A stretch of 64,000 bases of DNA from Hormiphora californensis (lineage: Eukaryota > Ctenophora > Tentaculata > Cydippida > Pleurobrachiidae). Position 1 is the first letter of the stretch. Every line of letters begins with the position of its first letter. This document shows, one piece after another, positions 1 to 12,105 of this stretch. The notes beneath the pieces are model-generated. The model did not search any database. It was not told the DNA's origin and saw nothing but the letters and a program-made list of their open reading frames with translations. The DNA is taken from NCBI GenBank assembly GCA_020137815.1, contig CM035362.1, forward strand, positions 646,605-710,604, in the 5' to 3' direction. Made by a program: the position numbers and the translations under genes.

Positions 1-90
1 CATGATTTTTAAAATTTTCGATTCAAGAGCTGATCTTTTGTCCAAGTGTGACAAATGACCTCAAATGAAAAAGTACAAAATTTTTTCCCT

Positions 91-122
91 GCCCGGGTGA
101 TTGCCGAAGGCAATCACCCGGG
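91..122. repeat. short perfect hairpin
   Basis: The 14-base arm CCCGGGTGATTGCC is followed by GAA and its exact reverse complement. It may be the subterminal hairpin of the nested insertion or a transcribed stem-loop. Confidence 0.7.
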
Positions 123-515
123 ATGATGTTTTTAGCACGCACGTGCTAAAAAGATCATTCAGGGTTTAGAAATCAGCAGATTGTGTAGTTAACTAAAATG
201 TCCGTCCGTCCGTCTGTCCACCGTTACACATAGCAACAAAGTCTGCTCCTTCATAAATCTTTCAACTCACACTTTGTTGATGCAACAAAGGAAATGATTA
301 ACACACATTGTGGCGCGCAATTACTCACTCGTATCACTTCCTATGTTCACCTGAAATCACTTTGGGTACCCTACAGCCATACCATGACGTGGTAGCAAGT
401 CTTCCAAGCAAGAAACTACTATCACACAATAATTGCAAATGACTGGTGTTAAGATTACTGAGGGTAAAGGTGAAGCGCTTGGTCACCAACTAGGGTCTCC
501 TAAGCAACTGTCTTG

Positions 516-571
516 GTTATCATAGCAACTGCCTTGGTTACCATAGCAACCACCCTGGTTACCATAGCAAC
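516..571 (+). promoter_or_regulatory. three tandem RFX X-box-type sites
   Basis: GTTATCATAGCAAC (516-529), GTTACCATAGCAAC (537-550) and the same 14-mer at 558-571 recur with an exact 21 bp period. Each fits the X-box consensus GTHNYY-AT-RRNAAC bound by RFX factors in cilium genes. They sit inside a probable mobile element and no gene start was recognised beside them, so function is unproven. Confidence 0.5.
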
Positions 572-1400
572 TAACATCGTATCAGCCAAAAATTGCTCTT
601 AGAGTGCAAAATTCATCGGAAAATCTGAATTTGAAGCTTAGTCATCAATTTTACACCCATCTGGGGCAGGGAAACACCGCATTATGAATACATAATGCAA
701 TAATTCTTGTTTTGAAATCGGACTTAATTTGGACTAATCGCATAATTAATTATGATTTTACCTGTTGCGCAAGCAAAATGACCGTTTAAGTGACTTCCGG
801 GAAGTTTTGGCGTTTTTCTTCAACAGTATCCGATCCGGAATGGCCATGTTTATATATGACTTATGAGGCAACATATGGTCTAAAATGCTTAGTTTTGGAG
901 TTATGGGCGAATTAGTGAATTATGACGTCACACGTGTGGGTTTGCTGATTGGGGCTAATTGGGTGGACCAAATTGATTTTTGACAAAAGGATCCGCTCCA
1001 AAATGACCATGTTTATATATGACTTGTGAAGCAACATATGGTCTAAAATGCTTAGTTTTGGCGCTACGGGCGATTTTATGCCCGGTAAGCTACATGTCAC
1101 GTGACTAAGTTATCTAACAAAAAATCGCTCCTAGCTCCAAAACTAAGCATTTTAGACCATATGTTGCTGCATAAGTCGTATATAAACATGGCCATTCCGG
1201 ATCGGATACTGTTGAAGAAAAACGCCAAAACTTCCCGGAAGTCACTTAAACGGTCATCTTGCTCGCGCAACAGGTAAAATCATAATTAATTATGCGATTA
1301 GTCCAAATTAAGTCCGATTTCAAAAAAATTTTGTACTTTTTCATTTGAGGTCATTTATCACACTTGGACAAAAGATCAGCTAATTTAAAAATTTTCGGGG

Positions 1401-2587
1401 CGTTTGGAGCACCCTAACGCCTGTTATTCAAATCAAGAGAAACGCGAGAAAAAGGGAACTGGACTGTTAAAACGCGAGCAGGGTGTTAAATCCCCCAGCT
1501 AGCAGTTATCATGAGCGCGCAAAATATTCAGACGACTGTTAAATCAGCTATCGGGTTTCATATTGTTTTGAAAGTTTCTAAGTCTCTTCTTGTGAATTGT
1601 GAAACATAAGCGTAGGGCGCGGGTACGATTTTGTACCGATAGCCGCGCAGTCGCCCCGCGCCCTCTATTGTGTACAATGTACTGTGTATTGTATTGTGTG
1701 AAGTTGGGGGGTCTGAAGCTGTCCGCCCCCTTTTGGGTTATAACAAGTCATAGCTCCACCCCTGATAAGATAGACTTCAAGTTTGGAGGTTAGGAAGAAA
1801 ATATCGAGTTCTTCCTAATCTCAAAATTTGAAGTTCAACTATGACGGGGCTAATAAACAGTTATTCTAAGACTTGCTAACACACTTTCATTTCAGCGGTA
1901 GTTCCAGCTCGCTCAAGCTGTCCTCTCTGCTGCCAAGTAGACCTCTTCAGCCCTGAGATTCCTTGATGTTTCTATTCCTATTTGATCTTCATCCCTGATT
2001 CCTACATGTTCCTATTTGATCTTCAACCCCTGATTATGTGTAGCTCCTATTTGATTGTGTTTGATTTTCTTGAAAACTGTTTATGTGTATTGTAATTTGT
2101 TTAGATCCAAACTAAAAAGGCCCTGGGTAAGCTCAAACAGTATCCAGTTCCACTTCCTGATGAGAGAGGGCCTTTCTAGTTTTACTTTATTTACCAGACA
2201 CTATATTATTGATTTATTTTTCTGTACTGATACTGAATATTTTCGATTGGAGTTTCCAAAAAAAAAAGAGAAATCCTCGTGAAGTGATACAATCTAACAA
2301 AGTAACTCTCCTGCTCTAACTCTCTAGAGATACCAAGGGAGACATTTGATCCGGGTGTCCTGTCCTTTTTATGATCGAGTGTCTGCACGATAATTACTAT
2401 ATTTAGTGCTTTATCAATTTGTTATCCCAGCTGTTTCTATTACTGTTCACAACACTTAGATAAACGTGTTTCAGTTTGTTTCTCCGGCGGGGGTAGAGAG
2501 AAAAGAGTGGATGGGGTGTACCACATGTCACCTTCCATACCCCATCCACTCTCTGTATTTTTGTCTTTCTGTCTGTTTGTATTCCAG
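1401..2587. other. no gene recognised
   Basis: Only short shadow frames are present; no splice-consistent coding exon or structured repeat was seen. Confidence 0.5.
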
Positions 2588-2744
<157 letters not shown>

Positions 2745-2904
2745 ATCTTACTTTATCTCTTTCTGCTACAAAACTTACACACGGTGTAAGTATATCAGTA
2801 AACTGTTCCCTGTTTGTACTCTTCCAAACAACTGTTTGTTTCAAGTCTGTGCTGTATAGATCAGTTGTTGTTGTAGATAGTGGTTGAAGGAGAGTGGTGG
2901 CACC

Positions 2905-3972
2905 ATGCCCACTAGGAATGTTCAATATCGGAGCAAGATAATTGCCAATCAAACGGTGGGTCCAGAATCCGATGACCGAGCGCTCCAGAGGGGAGCAGCT
3001 GGGTGTACTCAGACGCCTGCTCCCCTCTTGGTTCCCCCTTGATTCTCGAAAAGGGGGAACCAAGAGGGGCAGGAGAGTGATCATGATCAACCTAAATGCT
3101 CATTTAATTTACTAATCATCTTCACAGGAGTATAAATCTCGTATAGATGTGGAGAGTAATGTAATTGCAAATAACACATGGTCCCATGGCCTCTTTTTGT
3201 GCTGTGATGATTGTGGATTGTGCTGTATTTCTGCTTTCTGTCCGTGCGTGACATTTGGGATCAATTCTAGGCACATTGAGGCGGGTGAGTCTGTTAATTG
3301 ATCAATGATAATGGGTTCAAGGTTCCTGGTCACTGCCCCCACGTCAGTGCACGTGTAGATAGTCAGATCGGGTCGGGCGTCGGCGCTTGTCGTGTCATTG
3401 CTCTGACAGATCGGCGCCGCTAGACAGGTGTATGTAGCCAAATTCCCAATGAAACCCATTAATCATTATTCCAGGTAACTGCTGCGTCCAAGCGATATGC
3501 TGTCTCATTCCAATTGTGAACTGCTTCTATCTGCAGAAAATCCGAACACAAATCCGTCAAATGTACGGAATATCGGTAAGTCTACCCCTGAATACCTACT
3601 CCTTTTTGGCTAGCACTCACTGGAGCAGGCTATTACTACCAGTATCAATTGTCAGGCCAATGCTCTGACAAGTGACAGAGTATCAATATCATGATACTTT
3701 GTTGAATGATACAGGATACTCCCAGCCCCCAGGCCTTTCTACTTTCTAGTGTGTACCGATAATCTGTCGATTGTCGATTCTAGTTCTGGAAATCTACCAA
3801 GAAAGGTCGGGTCCAAATGTCCAATACCAACTTTAACAGGCTCTATCTCTCCCTTCAGGGTTCAGCGTTCAATGATTTCATTATGGTTTGTTGCTTTGCT
3901 CCGTGTACCATAGTGCAGGAAGCCAAGGAGCTGAAGATAAAGCCTGGTGAGGTCATAGCACGGACCTGGTGA
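2905..3972 (+). CDS. PLAC8 (cysteine-rich) family protein
   Basis: Exons 2905-2955, 3128-3284, 3475-3575 and 3859-3972 join in phase to give about 140 residues. The second exon has the PLAC8 signature: a WSHGLFLCCDDCGLCC stretch followed by FCPCVTFG. The third holds a second cysteine-rich hydrophobic segment (NCCVQAICCLIP), and the last has VCCFAPCTIVQEAKEL, matching the usual C-terminal CPxCxxxQ-type motif. The two Cys-rich hydrophobic stretches would be membrane-associated. Known relatives act in metal tolerance, organ-size control and vertebrate differentiation, so the cellular role cannot be assigned here. The first exon is the least certain: it was chosen because its ATG, a GTGGGT donor and phase 0 fit. 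A 22 bp tandem duplication overlaps the stop codon. The antisense frame at 3112-3459 is a shadow. Confidence 0.8.
3019..3073. repeat. strong hairpin in PLAC8 intron 1
   Basis: CCCCTCTTGGTTCCCCCTT near 3024-3042 pairs with AAGGGGGAACCAAGAGGGG near 3051-3069 around a loop of roughly ten bases. It lies entirely within the inferred first intron. Confidence 0.7.
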
Positions 3973-3990
3973 GGTCATAGCACGGACTTG
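3951..3990 (+). repeat. 22 bp tandem duplication at the PLAC8 stop
   Basis: The unit CCTGGTGAGGTCATAGCACGG starts at about 3946 and again at about 3967. The stop TGA (3970-3972) falls in the second unit. Confidence 0.7.
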
Positions 3991-5263
3991 GTGAAAATAG
4001 TTTGAGCTACAGCAGGATCTGTGCTAAACAATGAGCCGTATGTGGCGTATATGGTGTGGTATATTATTGGAATTTGTTTAATTCATTTTGTTCACACTTG
4101 ACGTGCTAGAATGTTTTATCTTTAGATTTAAGAAAAGCCAGTCTTGATGAGGTATGCCTATTTCCTAGGCAATATATAAAACTTGCACACATTGGAGGGG
4201 GAGCTATGTACTATGAAGTCGTAGCAGCCGACCCAGGCCCCAACTGCAAAGGCCCAATATTGCCTACCAACCTGTCCTGTATGGCAATACCAACCTAGCT
4301 GAGAGTGCCTCCAGAAAGTCCTATATCATGTCATGATTTGACATGTTCCCAGTCTGTCGGCTCTCACACCGGGCCTTCGGCCCGGTGTGAGCTTACGCGA
4401 GCCCGAAGGACAGACTGCGTAGCATGGCAACTGCTATTGGCAAGTCATGATGGCCCCCGATATGTATATAAGATGAAAAACAAGTTATTTATATACGGGT
4501 AGAAACGTGAATAAAGAAACAACTCAGTATACACATATAAATCACTTTAACACTGTTATTTTAGCAGAACTCGGTAAGCAAGAAGAACGTGTCCTGGCCT
4601 TATACCCAGATAGAATTAGATATTTTCAGTAAAGCTATTCCAGGTCATACGAGCTGGAATACTCCGGTAATCAGACCCAGATAACTCGTATATAACCCGG
4701 CTAGATCAGAAATAATTAAGCCTAGATATCCCGAATTATCCTCTGGACTAAGTAACCTAAAAATATTACAGGGGTGCTCCGTCATATTGACCACCCGCAT
4801 AGCAATGCCTAAGAGGTGCTCATGATCAGTTCAGGAGACAATATAAATTGCCACACACAAATTTAAACTGCTCACGAGAGCAACGGACACCTTATTCCTG
4901 CTTACCCGCGTAGCTCATTAACTAGACATGAAAAGGAATATAAATCTAAACTACTTTTAGTGATATATACCCAAAAACCGCAATTCAATACACAATCGAA
5001 TACTTTAGTTTTACAAAAGAGTATAATATATTAGTACAAGCCGAACACGTATTTACTTTTATTAAAGGTAGGCAAAGGAAAGTTTTTTTCTCTCTTGCAT
5101 GGTCTGTATATCATACAGAATATAATACTCTTGCTTTATCCTGCCTATAATGTCTATAATAGTCAAGTCCTTCCTATATATTGGTCATTGGGGGTGGGAT
5201 GTTAGATACGTAATTCCTTCAACTCCTAGCAGCAGGTACTCCTAGCAGCAGGTTGGTTGTGTT
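3973..5263. other. intergenic region between convergent PLAC8 and ceramide synthase genes
   Basis: No coding exon was recognised. The region should contain the 3' untranslated regions of both neighbours. Its only clear structure is a GC-rich hairpin at about 4366-4391. Confidence 0.5.
4366..4391. repeat. GC-rich hairpin with TTCG-type loop
   Basis: CTCACACCGGGCC is followed by TTCG overlap and GGCCCGGTGTGAG, giving a near-perfect stem. It sits between two convergent genes, so a transcript-end role is possible but untested. Confidence 0.6.
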
Positions 5264-8200
5264 TCATTGGTCCTTCTTCTTATCTTCCTCTGCACTCGAG
5301 GACGGGATCTGAAATGGATGATAAAATGAAACAGCAGAAGGTAAAAGTGTAGACGGGATATTACAGGAGTTGTTGTTCCTTTACTACTGAGGGGATTCGC
5401 CGGGTCGGGATGGCCTATCTGGTATGGGGTAGGGTAGTTTGGCTGTCTGGGGTGGCTATCTAGGGTAGGGAATAGGGTGGCTGGAATAGGGTGGCTGGGG
5501 TGGGTTAGCTTGGTGGATAGGGTTGGTTGATTGAAGAGTGGGGTGTCTTGTTTCTCTCTCTCTTACCTCCTCGTCCTCAGATCTATTATCTTCCACACTT
5601 TCACCATTCTCTCCCAGGATCTTCAACAGCAGTTTAACAATAAAGGTAAACCAGTAGATGTGAAGCACCTGAAACATTTGTGGTATCTTTTGTGGGGTGA
5701 TCTGATCCTAGATGTAAACTGGAGTGATATGTGTCCTGATGGGGGATATTTTTGGCCTAATCAGGTGAAACACTCTTTTCGCATTAAATTGTAAGATATC
5801 GGGGTCTGACTTGCCAAGTTAGACTGCCATTTGCCGCAACAAAGCAAGGTCTGTCTGTATTTGTTAATTGTTATATTACCTGTAGAATAATTAGGAACAG
5901 TCCGTATACAATGTTAGCTGGCCACACTCCTAGTACTGCTGTTGATTCAAATAGAGATGATGTTAGCACCCTGAAAGGATGATGGGGGTTAAGAGATGCA
6001 ATGACACAGTATCATAGCACGATTGTCTGGCGGCGCCAACCCAATCTGAGCACAATGTCATAATGGGGTCTGGCAGCAACATGATTACTCACTATCCTTT
6101 TTATTTTGATAAATAAGTTCTCAATTGAACACCACAACCTACTTGTAAGGATAGAAAATGAGTCGGAAAATGATCCAAGAAAGTGTAAACCCAGCAAAAC
6201 ATACGTTGGATAGCATTTCGTACTTCAGATAGATACCCAGCTTAGCTGTCTGAAAAACAATAGGGTTTGTAGAAGGGGCAATACAGAAGATGAAAATTGT
6301 GGTGATTGACACGCTGAAGTTGAATGTTTCTAAAGTATAATATTACACTGCCGCCGGTAGTAGGAGCTGTCAGGACTCGGGACAGGGTGGGAACTAGAAT
6401 GAACTTACCTCTAGAAATACGGCACAACTTACTACTTGCTTACCTCTAAAAACACGTCAGCCACATCATGTATAACCATGATAATGGAGCCCATTCTGTA
6501 CCCTCCACCAACCCAGGAACCTCCAATTAGGGCCAAGGTAGCTATGTGATGCAGGAACATTTCCCAGAAATCCTTCCTTTTGGTGTCGTGGAATTGTGAT
6601 ACAAGGAGTGAGAGGTAGAATGCCCCCGATACCATGTAGTAGTAGTACAAACTGAGCGGGGGGGGGGGTATAAATCAAGTTGTATCTCGGATTTGAAAAT
6701 CTTGGATTTGAAAATCAAGACGGGGTCTGGTGCCGCCTTATACATATTACATATGTCATCGGTGGTTTATTCTTTATCTCTCTCAGTCTCCCTAACTATT
6801 AATAATAATATTTCTATCTCTCTCACCAGTTTGGTATAGCCCACGTCAAATCAGGATACCCGACCCAACACAGCATTGTATTCCAAAGGTAGTCTTGTTT
6901 CCACATTATTGAGATTCCATAGCCACATATGGAACTGTAAAAGACGAACCTCCACCTGTAGGGGTGCATGAGAACATTACAAATAGCCTCCTCTTTGTGC
7001 CAGTTCAAAAGGGGTGGATGAAGATGGTTTGCAGTTGGGAGCTGCGGTGTTTCTTGCGTGTTTCGCAGCTCCCAACTGCAATGTACCCTCTCAGACTTCA
7101 GCTTTTCCTATAGTTAATACTCACATAGTTTCTTTGAATTTAGTTAGTTTACTGGGTGTTATTTCCCTTAATTTCCTCCTAATCCACACTTCCACTTCCC
7201 TTACCTCCATATCTGGAAGAGGATATATTTCAAATACTTGAACTCCATATTGCAGGAAAATCTATTGTTCAGCTATCTGGCGGCGCCAAACCACAGAACA
7301 GTTGTTCAGTTACAAATAAAACTATACCTGCTAGTTTAGCTACTTCTTCGATTTGTTTTTGGTTTGGTTTCTTTGTCCTAGCTATCAATGCTTCCAGTTT
7401 CTTATTGGGGCCTGGGTTATAATTGGATTAATAAACATGATTCAACATATCGATTAGATATATTGGGATATATTTACACACTGATCTTTTTTTTGGAAAA
7501 ATTAGATATAAAGATGACAGTAGGATTGGTTGTACACAGCTACATATTTTACATAGTGGAACGAGTGGTACCTACATAGTGGCTTTCTTTTTTCTGATAA
7601 ATAGTTGTTGAGTAAGGGTCAGCACACACCAACGTTAAAATTAAAATTAAAATTTGACGTTTTCGGCACTGCTGACCCTAACAGCAATATAATAGGCATA
7701 AAGCGTGAGGGGGGATGAGTTGACTAGACCCAATCAATAAAATTAATCAATGATATAGGTGTCATTCGAGCTTCCAATCGCCAATCGGGGGGGGGGGGGG
7801 GGGGGCTGTCAATAATAAAATAACAGTGCAGTGTACCATTTCTATTTATTGGCAAAGAAGTACAGTGCCAGTACTCAGTAGGTACATTCATAATGATTTA
7901 CATCTGTGATAGATCTATTTATAGCATCTAACATATAATTTGAATCAGCCTCACATCCTTCCCCTCCTGAAGAGAGGAGACGGTATGCCGCGGTATGGTA
8001 TGCGGGCCCTTATCTACTGTAATATAATTCGACACGTGAACATACCTGGTGGGTGTGTGTTAGAGTAATGTTTCAGTCCACACCACTTCCCTATAGGTTC
8101 AGCTATCACCCTGAAAGTGTCGGGTGTCAGTGTCAGGTGTCACACGGGAAATTAATTAGGGGACACAATGAGGTGATTTACCCACTGATATTGTTGTTTT

Positions 8201-9550
8201 AAAACGGCCAGCGCGCGCAGTTTGTAGCTTGGGGGTCATCGCGCGTTACTGCATGTACACCGCCAGGGAAGTTTTCGCATCCGAACAAGCTTGTTTGGAG
8301 AGCGTTCGGTGGATAGCTTTTTGTTGTTCTAGCAGCTAGCTTCTACCGGTGTGTCATGTGTGTGTGCATTGTTTGTACAAGAGAATATAACAGGAAATAG
8401 AGGGCAGCGAGATAGAGAGAGGGAGAGAGATATGTTGGACAGAAAGAAGATGGCTGTATAAATTGACCAGGCTAATTTTCCAAACCAAGACCAGATAAAT
8501 TCCAATGGCTCCTTTCTGAATGTCAACAATAGCTCTGGCTCTAACTCCCTCACACCCATTCCAAATTCAACATAGCATAGTTACGGTTATGGTTTACTGC
8601 ACTGTCTGTGCAGGTATTTTGTGCAAGCAAAGTCAATTAACTTATTTACCCCATCTTTCTCTCTATCTCTCTATCTCTCTATCTCTCTCCCAGGCTATTT
8701 TCGTGTACAAATTCTAAAAAGGAATTTTGTTGCCATTCACACATTCCCACGGTTAAAACACTATCTACTAATGTGTGAGGTCAAATTCCCTTATATTACA
8801 AAATACGCACACGTTCATTGTGCAGAGGTGAACAGAGATAAGGCGAGCTTTGTCGGCCGTAAAATCGACACCACTAAAAAGGTTACGTAACTACGTCATC
8901 TTTCCACAAAACTGGTTTTAACTTGTTTTGTTCTAACACTCCTACACATATGGTGTGGGGTACGGAGAGAGAGTGAGAGGGGTTCGAACAATGCAAATCT
9001 ATAACTAGCTAGTGGGTTCTGAAAGGCAGCTTCATAGAACGGGCCAATGACCTAGAAAGCTGTTTTACAGATAGAAGAAGGAAAAGCATCAGCCCCCACA
9101 TTTTAGAAAATTGTGCTGACTATTGAGATACACCTCTGCAGCAGTTGCGATACATTATTCAAGAACTGATGTAATACTATTTCCTATACAAAGTATTCAT
9201 ACTTACTTTTCAAAGATGAATCTAACTACGTAAAGTGTTAGAGCGAGCATAGCGACAGTCTTGAAATCAGTAATGCTAGGGTAAACATATCCCTCAGGTG
9301 ATTCAGTCTGGTCGGATAAAGGCCATTTGTTACCGTGCTTTCTATAATAGTTCTCTCCTGAAACAGAAACGATGTTAGAACAGGGAGAATCAAATACAGG
9401 TGAAATAAAAATACGTGTGAATTTTGTAACAGTTTGACCCCCACAAATTAAGTCACGATTAACAAGTAACTCACCAAACCACCAGAAAGTGTCATATTTG
9501 TTTTTGAAGATCCGAGAGAACTGGTCCCATGAGGGAAATGGGTATAACAT
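5264..9550 (-). CDS. ceramide synthase (TLC domain)
   Basis: Exons, high to low: 9475-9550, 9207-9357, 7328-7377, 6827-6955, 6444-6651, 6143-6249, 5880-5970, 5567-5668, 5264-5308; about 319 residues. The enzyme N-acylates sphingoid bases in the ER. The Lag1p/TLC signature is clear in exon 5: FYLSLLVSQFHDTKRKDF, then HHIATLALI with the paired catalytic histidines, then MVIHDVADVFLE. Exons 6-8 give further membrane spans and end in LQVLHIYWF, typical of CerS5/6-type proteins. The acidic tail EDNRSEDEE plus SSSAEED resembles known CK2-phosphorylated CerS tails. The N-terminal half runs straight from the first membrane span into the WRF block, so the homeobox-like domain of vertebrate CerS2-6 is absent. 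All junctions keep phase except exon 3 to exon 4, which is one base short. Start ATG at 9550 is the only one before FWWFGENYY. Confidence 0.9.
7028..7080. repeat. hairpin in ceramide synthase intron
   Basis: TGCAGTTGGGAGCTGCG and its exact reverse complement CGCAGCTCCCAACTGCA flank a loop of about 17 bases. Confidence 0.7.
7781..7806. repeat. poly-G tract
   Basis: A homopolymer of about 19 G in a ceramide synthase intron. Its length is probably unreliable in the assembly. Confidence 0.8.
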
Positions 9551-10792
9551 GGCGAGCTAAACGGGTGATCGTAATTAAAATATATCCAAAAACAGTTCAC
9601 ACTGACGGTCTCCTCCCACCACCAGCTTGGGATTGTAATGGGTGTACCGCCCGAGATGTAATCTACTACCAGAAAAGTGATTCAGTGACCAAACTGAAAC
9701 ACTTTTTTGTAGTATGATTGTGCCTCAGGTACGGTGGTACATCTATCGTAATCCTCCAGCCCGGACATCTCTTGGGGACGTCTACCGTCTCCGGCCTCCG
9801 TGCCGGAGATCTCCTGTAGGTGCAAATGAAGCCGTGAAGCGTCTTTTCCCGTTATAACGTGTATGCACTGTGTGTTTTTAGTGTGTTTAAACTGTTTGGC
9901 CTTCTTAGTATCATGCATCTGCTGCATGGGCCATGGTGGCTTTGTTAGTGTGTGAGCGGGTGTTTTTAAGATACGCCATGAGATATGCATGAGACAGCAG
10001 GTGACACAGGAGACAAAACGGAGACCTACTCAAATGACAAATCTACACCTCATCTTAGAGGTCTAACTGAAAGGGGACCCTCCAGATCATATCAGATCGC
10101 TCTGAACTCATCCTGCATCCAAGATAGAACTTCAGTTCTAGGTTTCATAACCATTCGGGAACCAACCACCGTCCAAGCGAGATTTTGACAGGGGCGGTGC
10201 ACGGCTTTCAGTCGCACTGGCTAATATGTTGACGGAAAATTTTTAACTCACGTACTCCGTCGAAATACCCAATGCGGACGGTCCACATTGGCTATTTTGA
10301 CGTAGCACGCGGATCGATAAATACTACGACGCCCGACGGCAAAAAAAAACCCTGTGTGGCGTGCAGATTACACCGTTTTCTTGAATTTGTTCTTTTTCTC
10401 TCCGAAGTAAAATGCGGACGCGGACGCATTGTCCGCATGGCAGAGCCGCCCTGCACAGGTCCAGGCGACTCAAATCCCAACGGCCAACACCGATTGAATG
10501 GAAATTGGCATCACTTTTCATTTTTCAACGGCCGAGAAGCTGAAATGGCTTAAAATGTTGAAAACAGTGACCGAGATGTTTGACAAATGCTACTGGCCCT
10601 AAGGCAGCGTTTTCAACAGAGACCGGAGACGTCAGAATACTGAAAAACGAAGGCTGAAATCAATTTTCCGTTTTGGCCAAAGCAAAAAATTGATTTAAAA
10701 TTCCAAATTTTATTTAATATTTTTCTAGGATTGAGCCGCGCACGCAGCGTTTTTGACATTTTATCGCGCGTCACGCTTGTGGCAGTGTACTA

Positions 10793-10912
10793 AAGTGCGT
10801 TTCAAACGACTTGACCTGAGATTCCTGGAAATTCAGGATTTCCCCTTTGTAAATACACGCGCAATGCGCCCAATTCCAAGAATTACGGGTCAAGTCGCTT
10901 GAAACGGACTTT
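10793..10912. mobile_element. small foldback element
   Basis: AAGTGCGTTTCAAACGACTT at the left pairs with AAGTCGCTTGAAACGGACTT at the right with few mismatches, around a core of about 70 bp. The size fits a miniature inverted-repeat element. Confidence 0.6.
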
Positions 10913-10947
10913 ATTATATTTTGGTAAATGCGCGTGGGGTTTAATCC

Positions 10948-10998
10948 GCAAAATCGAGTGCAGCTTCCCTTCAGAGAGCCTGCTGCACTCGATTTTGC
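10948..10998. repeat. hairpin
   Basis: GCAAAATCGAGTGCAGC pairs exactly with GCTGCACTCGATTTTGC across a 17-base loop. Confidence 0.7.
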
Positions 10999-11387
10999 TA
11001 GTTTTGGTATTTTCTTGGCATGCGCTGTATTTTCTTGGCATGCGCTGTCCACGGTCTTTGACGGCCACTAAGGCCTAAGGGGCATGGAGGTCTACACCGT
11101 AAACCTCCCTCTGGCACCGGTTAGAACACGGCATAGCATTGCGGTCGCGATTTTTAATTTTGCTTCACCTGAAGTCCGTTTGACTAGTAGAATTGTACAT
11201 ACCGGTGTACTATTATTTTCTTGCCCGTTACAATCTTTATCTTCTGTTAATTTTTCAATTTTCATCCCAACTGGGCCCGATAAGTAATCAATTATTTCCA
11301 TTAAATACAAGTTGAAAGAAGTTGTTTTGTACAAACATAACAGTCTAACTTGGCAAGAAAGAAGCCCAATACGTTTAATTCAATAAT

Positions 11388-12105
11388 TTAATAATTAGTA
11401 CATCCGTTATGCAGTAACTCTACTTCGAACTGAAGGGCTGAATTTGGGGGAACAGGTCCGATCTCTGTCTCTCCGTATCCATACTCAGGAGGTATAGTTA
11501 AACGTCTCTTTTCACCGGGACACATCCTGTGGAAAGAATACAGTCAGAGATAAATATTGACTGCCTGATTAGTAATAAAACGAAAGTGGAAGCAATTATT
11601 TTAGGTTTTAGTAGCACGTTGATTTAGAGATGTTTGCTTTAGTTATTAATTACCCAAGAAGACCGAGATCCCATCCCTTCATGACTCTGCCAACTCCAAG
11701 TATAAACAAATAAGGTTCTTTCCATTTGTAGGATGAATCAATCTCAACGCCCGTCTCCAAAATTCGTCCCTGAATGGATATGTTACCTCTTGAATCGCTG
11801 GACATGGATTTACCCGAATTATCAGAAGATCCAACATCCAGATCAAGTAAGTAAGGCCCCAATTTACCGGGAACCTCAAAGGAAAGGGTTTTGTCGGGGT
11901 TATCCCCGGTAAATAAGGGTATGGTAAATAACGGTTCGACTGTACTCACAACATAGTGTACAACAAGAGTTTCTTCATTAGATGTAGGTAGGGTACAGTT
12001 CTTCTCCACTAATTTCTCAATCGTAAAACCAGAGCCATCGATATTGGTACCGTCCGAAACTTTAATTAGTACACCCAGAATGATAATTATTGATATCCGA
12101 TACAT
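11388..12105 (-). CDS. secretory-pathway FKBP-type peptidyl-prolyl isomerase with an inserted segment
   Basis: Exons 11654-12105 and 11388-11526 join in phase (GG plus G) to give 196 residues. Residues 1-19 are a hydrophobic signal peptide, so the protein should enter the ER. The FKBP fold is recognisable from VVHY (residues 48-51), GRILETG and DSS (about 113-125), [15 protein letters not shown] (137-151), [15 protein letters not shown] (155-169) and ALQFEVELL (181-189). Residues corresponding to the FKBP12 pocket (Tyr26, Asp37, Trp59, Tyr82, Phe99) all appear kept, which suggests proline isomerase activity on secreted clients. About 60 extra residues (52-111), rich in Ser, Asp and Gly, separate the first strand from the rest; no family member I know has this. 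There is no evident C-terminal ER-retention signal; the protein ends NGCTNY. Confidence 0.88.

Larger units (their letters stand above)
87..671. mobile_element. probable nested insertion in the left arm of the foldback element
   Basis: This stretch interrupts the left arm and has no partner in the right arm. It begins with CCCTGCCC (87-94) and ends with the reverse complement GGGCAGGG (64-71 of that line, 664-671), suggesting an 8 bp terminal inverted repeat. It starts with a strong hairpin (91-122) and carries the tandem X-box repeats. The exact ends are uncertain because about 37 further bases (672-708) are also unpaired. Confidence 0.45.
1..1400. mobile_element. foldback (inverted-repeat) element, left end at window edge
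   Basis: The segment 29-88 reappears as its reverse complement at about 1325-1382, and 709-910 reappears inverted at about 1130-1330, so the two arms pair almost continuously once 89-708 is set aside. A block around 840-910 is also repeated directly at about 1002-1075. No transposase-like frame is present. This is the structure of a non-autonomous foldback DNA transposon. The outer left boundary may lie before base 1. Confidence 0.75.
9551..11387. other. intergenic region upstream of ceramide synthase
   Basis: No convincing gene. The region would hold the ceramide synthase promoter and, at its far end, the FKBP 3' untranslated region. It contains the small inverted repeats at 10793-10912 and 10948-10998 and a 21 bp tandem duplication near 11008-11049. 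Confidence 0.5.

Noticed and set aside
3112-3459. 115-codon minus-strand frame
   Set aside because: It is antisense to PLAC8 exon 2 and its intron, which have clear family motifs and splice sites on the plus strand.
9682-9990. 102-codon minus-strand frame upstream of the ceramide synthase start
   Set aside because: No recognisable motif or homologous neighbour; probably 5' flanking sequence.
11092-11334. 80-codon minus-strand frame containing IEKLTEDKDC, faintly like the FKBP N-terminus IEKLVEKNC
   Set aside because: The similarity is a few residues, with no FKBP core motifs following; too weak to call a paralogue or pseudogene.
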